NCBI GenBank assembly: GCA_903813345.2 | Contig: CAIIXF020000009.1 | Coordinates: 23,585,759 to 23,649,758, forward strand | From: Owenia fusiformis | Taxonomy: Eukaryota > Annelida > Polychaeta > Sabellida > Oweniidae | Length of the DNA stretch: 64,000 nt | Direction of reading: 5' to 3' | The notes under the pieces: model-generated | Database searches by the model: none | What the model was told of the DNA's origin: nothing | The model's input: the letters and a program-made list of their open reading frames with translations, nothing else | Shown: positions 29,601-41,600 of the stretch, piece after piece | How the letters are laid out: the number at the start of each line of letters is the position of its first letter | Numbering within the stretch: position 1 is the stretch's first letter | Program-made: the position numbers and the translations under genes

Positions 29601-32600
29601 AAACAAAAAGTATTAAAAACACAGTATGCAAACGAAACTCAAGAAAAATAGATCTGCTATCCAACTTAAAATGATACAAGGCATAAAAACGATGTCGAAC
29701 ATCCACTACCATTGAAGATCCATCATTAGGCCTACAAGATAACAAAGCCACAATGGGATATTTTATTCATACTGAAGATCATTGCAATACACGTTGAAAA
29801 ATTACTTACCATGATAGTTTGCGTTAATGCATCAATGCGTGTCACCATCTGATCGTTCTTTGATTCCCTTAAAAAAGTTTTTACTTTTTTCAAGCTAAGA
29901 TCACGTGTACGAAATCTAGCATCAGGACCAAATTCAGTAATATTCGGGATGCCCATTTTTATCACGAGGCTTTCGCGCAGGGCATTCAGAGTGATGTCTA
30001 ATATGTTTCCATCGGAACTTTCTCGCTTGCGTCGTTCATCTTTTGTCAAATCTGAAATATGATTGCTTAACGTTTTCAAAAATATTTTTGATATTTTTAA
30101 TAAAAGGTGAATATAGCGATTTAAGCTTAAACATGTATCGGTTAACAGATAGTATGGAGTATGCCAGAATTATACGTGAACTTGTATTCTGAAATCAGTG
30201 CTACGGAATTAAATGCAATACATTGATTTTACATGAATAGTATCCTCCCAATAGTTTTACGCGATCTTTTTAGTTTTTGGTGTAGATGTAGTTTAGTAAC
30301 ATTTAAGTTGCGAATAAGATAGCATGCACTTTTATTTAGTTACCTTCCGGCATACTTGTATCTGGATTGTTTTCTAGTGTTGGTGATGTGTCTTTTTCTT
30401 CTGGACCCCCTGTAACCGTTCCAGTTGCAAATACGATCTCCTAAGGATTGGACGAAATACAATTAAAATCTGACATATATATGATATGTCACTGATTCAA
30501 GTTGATGTAAAATGATGCCTTTAAATGATACAAAGTTGAATTTATATTTAAGAATCATACCTTCCATATGACATTATAGTCATCACACTTTTGAATCCAC
30601 GCAGGTTTATTCATTCTACGTTTTTCAAGATATCTTGTAGGGTCTATAATAGCATTGCTTCCAATCTTTTTCATTGTGAAGTGAATATGGCTGTCCATGC
30701 AAAGGGACGCAGAATATGTCACATGTCCAAGCACCTCATTTTTCTTGACCTGAAGATGTATGGTGTTTCTACTATTGAAGCATGATTTTACATAATTCAA
30801 ACTAAAGCCTCCATTTGAAGGCTAATTGAAACATAATACATTTATGGGAAATGATAGTAAGGCGTGTAACTAGATGATTGTGTATTTACATAAGTGTAAA
30901 GTGGAAATTCAAATATGATTAAAAATAAAACGACTGATTTTTAAGAAAAAGTCTCAAATTAATTTTTAAGTCAACTATGTTTTAAAACTTTACACGGGTC
31001 CTTTAAAAATCAATAACAATAAGTCCCTCAAATGAAACTGACCTCCGTTCCGTTTTTGGCCGAATGCACCTCGACATTTTCTATTATAATTTCCGTGTCC
31101 TTCAATTCAGTTGTAAGAATTGTGACCTTCCTTCTGATGCTATTGATTGTAAGAATTCCAGAAAATGGCACAACTAGCTGTAATAATGCAGAATATAGAA
31201 TAGATTATTACAGAGAGCAATGATAACAATGAGAATGAAGATTGTATTCCTTTTAGTTTATGGTTTATTCGAATAAAGCAAGGAAATCATTTTTTGAATC
31301 ACGTGACTCATGCTAGAACGAATGTATTGATGAATAAAAGCTTACTTCTGATCCCACTTCAGCTTCCAGTTGTACTCCTTGGTAGTCGTAGTTTCCTCCT
31401 TGAGTGGAAGGATAAAAACCGTTGCCACAATCTTCGGATTCCAAATACTTTTTTGGAAAACCTTTTGAAATCTTTGGCCCGAAAACATTGTCGAGCAACG
31501 ACTTCGCAGCATCATACCTATTTATTGATATTGATAGATGTAGATATTTTATAAATATATCAACACATAGAAGGGTATGATTTTAAATACAGTCAACGTA
31601 ATCTTATTCAAACAAATGTTTTGACAAAAGATAAGAACTCCAAACCCTTCTTGTATGCCCCTAAACGCCTCTGTAAGGTTCTGTATTGTTGATATTGTAT
31701 CATCAAAAGTGGTAACAAAGGGCAAAACTACGGATCCTATTGGTTCGATGGCTTTTTCAATGGTATCCAAACTTGCGAGGAGCTCTTGTAATATCTGATG
31801 CATGACTGTGTCCTGGAATAGAAGATTTAAATTGTAGAAAATCAAAGGTTAGAGAATATTTTCTACAAACAATATTATATCTTTTTAATATTATGCATTT
31901 CATTGTAAGTAATACGTAATTTATGCTGAAGAATGCATTGAAAAGGCACTTACTGCATTAACTGCAAAGAAATGATTAAAGTCTTTGGCAAACGTTTCAG
32001 ATGTTCTGTTCAATTTTGCGATGTTCCTTAGTGATGCAGCAGCTTCAGCGATGTCAGCTTCAATATTTTCAAACACGGGTTTAAGATCCATCCAGTAAGG
32101 CTTTTCATCTAGAAACGATACACCGTATAACTGGCTCATCATTTAGCAGGTAAATGTTTCGTAAGCTCATAATGAGAATAGCTAGGAATTAGAGACTAGG
32201 GGCGTGAATAGGACCTTTTATACATATGGAATAAAAATAGCATCCATGATATTTCTTTTATTCACTCATGGATATTGATGTCTAATATCATGTCCGCCCA
32301 TTCGTCGATAAGAATCATATCTCTTAAAAATTGTAGGATATCCTCTATATACAAAACGAGAATCTCATGTAAAAATTCAAAATTGATCATATATGATACC
32401 TTTTGAGAAGGAACAAGCCTCTCGTATTTTATCCCTCGCGCCGTAAACAATCTCTACAGCCATTCGTTGTCTAAAAAGTAAAAACTCTAATATTCAATAT
32501 TTTTATTTTCTAAACACGATTTTCTTAAAATACTTAATATCAAACATACTTACATACTTCACCAATTTATAAATATGTGTGCATATATTATAAATTCCTA

Positions 32601-35600
32601 TATAGTTATAAAATTATGTTGTGTAAAGCTGGTATGTTACTGTGCAACTGCTTTTGCTATATTTGCCATAGCTGTTTTAGGAGATTTTGTCAAATCGGTA
32701 ACACTTTTAGCAGCATTCTTGAGTGCTCTTTCGATCTGCAATCCAGCCCATGGGAGGGACACTTCTACAGCGTCAGCTATGGACTGAATGGGAGAGAAAA
32801 ATTTACATTAACAAATAAAACCGAACATACATGATATACTTCCTCCAAACCATGCAAAAACTGCCAAAAGGCAGATTTGTAAAAAATAATTGCATAGTAA
32901 CCGACTTACTAATTACTCTTACTTTACTTTATTTAATAAAAGATTGCTCAGGTGCTCACATTATAAAACTCCATGACATCTTGTCTGACGCCAGTTAAAA
33001 CAGTTTGAGTTTTTCGAAGTGCATCATTGACCCTTTCAACAGCATCTGGTAATTCATTATATTTATAAAACATCTTGATGTGATTGTCGAACTCTGAGTT
33101 AAGATACAATGTCTTCGGTATGTATTCTATGGAACCTGCAATACTGTCAAATATATCTGCTATGGAAAATGTTCGGGAAGATTTCAATATATTGTTGAAT
33201 GTGATTATAGCAGTCTTAACACTATCAACCACGTTGTTGATGACTTTGTCGTATGCATTTACTAGTTTCACGGTATCATCATAACCAAACTCCTAAAAGT
33301 ACATAACTGACATTCAGTTTACTTGTCGAGAATAACACATGATACAATCTAATATTCAATATAATTCTGTTCCCATCAACCACTCATGCAGCCAAAATGA
33401 CAAATTGTGTATAAAATAACACACGTAATAATTGATCTGTTAATAACGTCGAAGGAATTTACAAAAGATTATGAAAGCATGACCATGGTATAATTTGATA
33501 ATATGAATAATTATATCACATGGAGTCTATCATAAACTACATTACCTGCAATATGTTAAGCCCATATTTGATTTCTCCATTGAAACACATTTCTCCGACA
33601 AAGAATTTTATATCAATGCCTACAAACCCAACTACTCCTCGTGCATATGCTGTATCGAATATGTCAACAAGAAAATGTCCCCGAAGCGGCTCTGAAATCA
33701 AATGAAATCACCAACATTGAATTGCGATCGGCTGTTTGTGGGATTTGATAATTCAACAATGTGCACAAAGTGAGATACGACAACTTTCGAAGACCGATTG
33801 GAATGCAATCCCAGGATTATGAACTTACACTTCAAGACATTAGTTATCAACGTTTTATGAACTTCTGCAAGTATACCAATTACACATCCAAAACTCCCAA
33901 TGGGGCTCATAGCAGCAGTAAACTTGTAGCAGGGGTACACTTGACGTATATTTGCCGCATATTAAATACTTATTTTCCCAATAAGAGTCATTTAGTGCCA
34001 TCTTAGACTTATACTAACAAAAACCCAGCCGGTAACGGCCTTTTCTGAAAGATCAACAAACCAAAGGTTGTGAACGAACCCAAATCTCAGAGATGACAAT
34101 GCATACTATGTTACTGTTGATTAGTTTGTTGAAACCGTTTGTCTTGCGACCCTCCCCTTCGCCTCGAACCCGGCCGGGAAAAATGAACCCCCTTGGTAAA
34201 TCGTGGCTACACCCTTGGAGAAGCATCAGAGAGTTGAAACAAGAGATAAGAAGAATGACTAGAGCCATTACACATGATATATGTGAGCTTTTGTAAAACA
34301 ACCACCATAAAATCGTGGTCATTTAAGACAGACCAATGAAATTTGGAAGAGTGAAAGGACATTGGACACGGTTCAATTATGCCAAATCTGATTTTAAACC
34401 CATGCTGGATGACTGAGTTCTTTGCATTTGTTTGGGTGACCTTTTTTGGCTCACCCTGTACTCCATAAATTTGAACTTCATTGAACCATTGTTCGATAGC
34501 AATGCTAAACCTGCGCCTGCCGATAAAAATTAATCGTGGGATGATCCGTAGCCTTGCCCAATTCGGTCTCTTTTACTTGTCTTGATTTCTGTTATGACCG
34601 CCTTGTACCAAAGAGAAAGCCACGTGCTTTACCGACAGTTTGTTGATGTAGGTAAAATTTGACCAATCAAAGACGGCCCTGTAGCGATAGCTCATTATTA
34701 TGCACGGTCAAAAACAAGTACACTTTTCACCGGGACTTTTCACGAACAAATCTTACGAATCTGAGCACGAATTCATCATGAAGATACAAATATTTTATCA
34801 GATAAATATCAATGAGAGTTTAGTGGATGCCGGTGCATCGATCGGATAACCAAAGGTGAGAAGAGTTCAACAATAAACGTTGGAACGATCGCTGAACATG
34901 TAGGCTGAGATTCAATCACCGATCGACGACAACATGACCCGCTACATTGGACTAGGTCTTCGTGCATTTTCATCGCGAAATCAGTTTTAAATCAACATTG
35001 AATCGCATGATTTAATTTATATTAATGCCTCTTACCTTCCAATGTACATTTAATTGCATAATATATTGTAACTCTAAAGAAACACTCGATCAGATCATTG
35101 CATTTCAAGTCGTAGATGGGAAGTTTGTTTTGTTTATGCAGCTCAACCTGATAACGTTTTAATTGGTCATTCAGCCTGAAGTCACACGTCGTGTCCACGC
35201 GATATCTGTCAATCAATAAGGTTTCGCGATACCCCTGATAGCGTAGGTATTATGGAAATCTCGAAACCGTTGAATATTTCAACATAATAACAGCGGAGAT
35301 GTATTGGATTGTACAAGGCGGTAATAATTCAAGATCAGATAAGTAAAAAATACCGACTTGGGCAAGGCTAGATGATCCGATGTCCCTTGTGATACTTTTA
35401 ACACATTTTTAGATCAATTTCTAGTTTTGCAAACATACGTATTTGGAGATCCATAAGGTTTCGTATCACCAGCCCGAATTTGGCCCCGATGTCATCTGTT
35501 CCAACTTGTGCCCTCCAGTCTATACCAGGAAGTTCGACCTTGAAATCAATCCCTCTGAATAACCATTCAGCACTTCGTTTGTTTCTGTAGTGTGACTTTA

Positions 35601-38600
35601 TTCTCATGGCTTGTTCATAAAGACTTGTATTACGATACCTACAAATTAAATAAAGGGATGATACAGCCAAATGTGGTAGTTCATATTGCACGTTCGTTGT
35701 GATAAGGTTTAATACTATGAGACAAATCGTTATACCCGCTTTAAACGAAACGTATGTTACACTATTATAATATACAATCATAGTATATCATATAAACAAT
35801 GTATTTTATTATTCGTTCCTAAAACTCAGTTGTAAATAGTCATTAGAAGCATTCTAATGCAACACAAAGTAAACTGCATTTTAGGCCATATCGTACCCAA
35901 GATGAACTATCTGGCGTATTTCATCTACGTTGGCAGCATGAGGGTGACTCCAGTATTGGAGACAGGCATGGTGTCGAACATGGTCCTCTGGATCGTTCAA
36001 TGCGACTGACATAATGTGATGAGCAGCCTGGAGAAAAATGAATAAAATTTCAAAAAATCATATTTTGTTAAAGTGTGTTATTGCTGCTTTAATTAGGAAA
36101 AACGTATGTCTTCGTAATGAAAAAAGAGAACCTCTTCATAATTGAAATGTCGAAGCGCTTGAACTGCACTGCGTTTCAGTAGAGACGGTGTCTCGGGGTG
36201 GTCAATGTATGATAGTATATATGGATATGACGTGTCGTGTGCAGCATTCCCCAAGGCATGTATATACCCTGCTTTCTGATGCAGATGCTTTTCAAGTTCC
36301 TTTTCCGAAATCATTGATCTAACCGTTCTATGTTCGGTCTCATCTGCAATAAGTGAAAGATAATTTACCTCTAGTTTCATGAACTACATATTTGTGATTG
36401 GTTTACGGAAGTAATGCAATGCAAGATTGTCATAGAGTTTGCTATACACACTCACCATGATGGCCTAGGTTGGTATGAATTCTCTCCAAAATCGTTAGAC
36501 CTTTTTCCACATGATGGTCATTTAGTGTCCTTGCGATAGCTCCAAATATCAGCAACGCCCTATTTCTTACAATATGCTCTTCCTCGTCATCTTAAATCAA
36601 TCAGTTAAATAACATGACAGCATAATGCAATGTACAATTTCATTATAAGACACTGTATTTGCGTAGAACACTCACCCTCATAATTTGTTTCCTTGGAAAA
36701 GGCCCAATCCTCGATGGCGTCAATTGCAATCTAAAACAGATATACATGTTGCGTGTTACACACGAACTATTTTCTTAAATACTTATGGACGATGCACACT
36801 TGGATTTTACTACGTTACTCACCTTTGGAGGAGGCGTTTCACGCCCTGCAAAATGTAGCATGGCTCGCGATACGAGTCTAGAATCATGCCCTTTGTTCAA
36901 AAGTACAAACTCGGTGATGATTGAAAGTGAATGATTAGTGCCCACCATTCCTAACACGTCTGTTGCTACAGTCTGTAACGTTTTGTCCTTGCCAAACTTT
37001 GGTTTTGTTGTAATGTATTGTTCCGCTACTAATCTTATGTCTGGATCTGATAAAGAACTCGCCAGTTCAACAGCCAACTGCAAGTGATGGTTGTGCTCTT
37101 TGGAATCTATGTTAAAAGCAGAATGATATATTCAGAGCGCACTTCAAGGAAAATGTGCATGATGGTAAAATTATGAAATCACTTGCATATTTGGCAAATA
37201 GATATTTGGCTGATAAAATAAGCCAGACAAAGAAGCGGATATGTCCGGTTCTATAGTCCAAATAGCGTGGTAGGCAAACTTATATTAGCTCATATTTAGT
37301 AGAATTAGAAATAGTACTAACTATACTAGTGGTCCGCCAAATCTCTTGGTATAGGTTATGTCTCTACAACATGGGAGATACGGGGCATATTTCAAACTAT
37401 GTTAGGTGATTTAAGAGTATAAGAAACAGGAGAAACGTTGACTATGTAGCCTTTTTACAATTTTGGGGGGATTAGCTGGAAAAACATACATAGGCAGGAA
37501 TTACTTCCATGTCTAAGTATACGCCTAGTACATAATACTGTGATTTGTAACACATGTTGGTCTTATCCCCTTTGTCACGCATGCTTACATATTTGTAGGT
37601 GCATTGCTTAACTCTAAGTACATTTTTTATTTTGTGTATTGAATATTTTAAACAATTGCACGAGAAACAAATTTGAATCTCTGTTCGAATGTTCTAAATC
37701 TTTTATCTTACCTGCACGATCTGTTTTTGCTATGACTGTAAAGTGGTTATGTAACTGATCCTTAACCACTTTAAGAGGTCTGGAGGGATGCATTGGTTTA
37801 TTTCTCACATGTATCGTATCTTCCTCAACATTTTCAGATTTAGGATTTTCCCAATTCCTGTCACTGTCCGTTATTCTTTTAAACTCCAGATGCTCGTTTG
37901 ATGTTACGGTCATTACAGGTAGATCTAAAATCAAGTAAAAATGTCCTGTGGAAAGAATAAGTTTACTTACCTTCACACGGGCCTTCACAAGTACAAACAG
38001 ACAAACTTAGCTATTCAAAAGACATATATATTAGAGGTAAAAGGGGTCAGATATTTTTTGGGTCGGGTCGGGCCAGAAAAAAGCGTGCGGGTCAGGTAAT
38101 TTCGGGTCTGATCAGAGGAAAACAGAAAAATAATTTGACTTAATTGTCTTAGTCTTTTATGAAATATTTCAAGAACATCATACTGCATATTATGCTTTTA
38201 TAAAGGAAAATGATAAAAAGCATTAAATCATTGGGGAAGAACTGTGAATTGTAATTTATACGTGTACAAAAATAGGCCAGTTATGTTTTTTGACACGAGC
38301 CTTTCGACCCAATATATTTCGAGTCGGTATGACACCTCTAATAAATATACATATATTCAAATCATCTCAATCGATCAACTATTTGTATAATGATGCTTTC
38401 ATATCTAATGCTGTAACATATCGTCCATTTTAAATCGTAGTTTGGATATTGGGATTTGTTTTTAATGCATTATATTTGTTTTTGTTGGTCTACTAAGTCT
38501 TTAAAACGAGAATAATTACTTACTAAAATCATTTGCGAATCCGTTCCCGTGTTTTTTGTTCGGGTCACCAGGCAGCCCTTGATTGGGATTGTAACTGAAA

Positions 38601-41600
38601 TATAACAATTTTAGGAATAATATAATCATTTTCCCATGCTGTAAATGTTATCCGGACTAATGTCCTGTAACGGGATACGTGAAATTGGTTCCTATAATCG
38701 AGGTTCTAAAAAGTTTTGACAATTTTTCTATTATCCACGTTTTGGCAAATGTTTACAAAGAAGGTTACTTCGCTAAGGCTTTTTATTCTTCTATGCGCAT
38801 GTTAACAATTATTTTATGTACAAAATACAATCAAGTCCCAACAAACCGAGCGCTGTAGTGAAGTGCGCCGAACTAGCTGTGAAATATTATTTCAATTTCC
38901 GAATGGTAAGGTCACCATTTTTAGTGATCGATCAGTTATATCTACCATTTCCACAGAATGAATTAAATGGATGACGTGTAATTAGTGATACATAACTATT
39001 CTGTACATAGCTACAATTTTAAGTTTCACGATCATAAGTATGCTCTTGGCAATATTTATTGTGTCGAAAGGGAGAAAAATACTACGAAATTTTGCTTGAG
39101 GCTCCATATCAATTCTAACTTGTTCAAAGAAATCATACATCAAAAGCATTCTTGTGAATGTTCTGATAAAATGTTGTAGCGATATTTTGGCTCCAGGCTA
39201 CTATATAAAGTATAACTCGCCTTACCCTGGTACCGCTTTATTCGGGGCTGTAAAGTCAATTGTGGACATCACTTTCTTTGGGATGCTTGCCTCTTTGTTC
39301 AACTCGATTGTCTGCAACCAAACGATGCTCTTGCTAACCATACAATATTTACATCTACTGAATTTCGTTTCGTCTCGACAATAAAAGTGATGGCAATTTT
39401 GAATCTTCATGAATACATAAGCATTAGTGCCAAAGGGAAAGGACCAAAAGTTGTAATGGAACTTAGCAAGACAAAGCAAACTCTAAGTGCATACCAGTAA
39501 AGAAGAACAAACCCCATATAGCCCAAAACCATGATCTATCGTGAAAAGAAACAATGTCTAATGCCCCCTTTCAAAAACCAATATCACAATCCAAGACCAG
39601 AAGACCAAGGGACATTTCATTCATACTGAAGTCATTACAATGTCATTACATGTTGAAGAAAAAATTAGAAATTGATAGCCAATACCCATAGCCTCAAAAA
39701 TAGTAATGTAGGTACAAGTACTCATAAAAGATAGAGCATTCAGTCTCAAATGATAGATGGGATAGATACAATCTATCATGATATAGATAGTCGAAAACTG
39801 TAGTCATTATTGTCATTACTTTTAAGGTAAGGTAGTTGTACAATTTCAAGCTAGTCGATTGAACACTTTTGGCGTTTTTACTAAAAAAGCCGAAAAATGG
39901 ATTTCTGCAATTTAGTTAAAGTGACAGCCATTTTGACTGTTTGTGATACATTTTACCGAAAGGAGACATTATGGATATGTATATTAGGCACTTGTACAAA
40001 ATTGCAAACAACATAATGGAAATCTTGTGGAGCTATGACCCAAAAGCTGATTTCCCGGAATAAAAGTGGAGGTCATTTTGAATCTGCAGCATATTTTGCC
40101 GAAAATTGTAGACCTCATTGATAACTTAGAAAGGTACCTGACTGTACAATTCCAAGCAAATTGATTTAATTCTTAAAGAGTCATGACCAAATCTAGGAAA
40201 ACTCAAAACTTTCAGCAACAAGGCAAGCTTTTGAGATGCCACTTAATGGACAATTGAAGACTTTTATGGAAAATTTTGAAACCATTTGAAAAGTTTTACA
40301 AATGAAACTATTTGAATTTTTGAGACGATTTCGAACTAAATACCAATTTGAAGACAGACAGTCTAGAGGATTGACGGATGGACCGCGGGCAGACAGACGG
40401 ACAGATAAGTGGGTGATTACAATACAATGTAGCTCACATGGGTGAGCTACAGTGAGGCAGTAAAAACCAACATTGTTACCTTTCTATGGAAGCCTTCACT
40501 ATTAGGAATGCTGTGTCCATGTTTGTGTTTCACAAACGTTATACTGTTTCCAACATCTGTCGCTGCATAGTTTGAAGTATGATTTCCTGCAGATGGGACA
40601 AACATATTATAATATTATATATACATGTACCACTTCTTCGACCCCAGATGTCCCGGGCCGGTTGCCGCAGGTATTTCTCTTTTTCGGAAAAGCTACAAAA
40701 GCTTTAAGTAGGAGTGAAGCAAGTGTGATTGGAGCATAAATATACTTTCATATGATGAAAAATATGTCGACCTTACCAGAAGAATCGGTTTCATTGATAA
40801 GATATGCCCATTTCTTTGTTCCTGACACAGTTTGCAAACTAGAGACGTGCAGTCGTGTAGATAGGTGACTGACAATCGATTTTTTGATTATGATAACATC
40901 TTTGTTTTCCAGCTTAGGATACCAAACTTTGTCCACTTCCCCATGACAGCTGATTCTAAAGCTGAACCTAAAATTGTAGACATCAACGGTATCCAACTAG
41001 ACTACACATGTTCTTCACTTTGTAATAATAAAGTTGATAATGATAAAAATATGACTTCTAGTTCGGGTTGATTCCCAATAGACCCCATGTAACAAATTCA
41101 CAAAAAGTGAGTTTTTTCTACTATAACCGTCATGCTATCTGACCCGAACGAGCCACCTGGTTGTGAAACTACTAACTACCTATGAAATATAATTTTAGAA
41201 AAACTAGACCTACCATTTTTTAAAATTTAAGTGTCCAGCAGCATTTTCTATTCCTAAAAGAATGAATAAAGGTGACATGAAACGATATACTGTTTATTCT
41301 ATTCACAATTCTTTTGATCACATAGCCAAATAACTTATAAGCTCTGGTTGATTTTTACTTATACTTCTTCAGAAAAAACTTTATTGTCAAACAAATTGTA
41401 TTTTGTTTTATATTTTTTACTTTACCATGCTGGTACTGTCCATCGTGTGTTATTGAAAGTGTTTCAATATTCAACACAGCATATGTTTTACCCTCGTCTT
41501 TTTGGTATGGCCTGACTGAAAACTAAAAGTTCATTCATGAAGTTTTATCAAAATATATAAAACTAGTCAGGGTAATTGTAAATTGTAAAAACTACATGCT

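Noticed and set aside
30561-31517. Active lysostaphin-type peptidase
   Set aside because: The first zinc-binding His and Asp positions are not conserved, so catalysis is unlikely.
34093-34322. Opposed 67/89-aa frames as a gene
   Set aside because: Intronic to gene A, frames on both strands over a GC-richer patch, no motif; probably repeat-derived (a CACCCTGTA end lies just to the right).
39222-39479. Longer version of gene A exon 6 reaching about 39400
   Set aside because: Open in frame with an upstream AAG acceptor in phase, but its pyrimidine tract is poor; the TTGCAG acceptor at 39311 also gives the right phase and a better site. Not excluded.
40968-40996. Gene A exon 4 beginning at 40996
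   Set aside because: The CTAG acceptor there gives the wrong phase after exon 3; TTTTAG at 40967 restores the frame.
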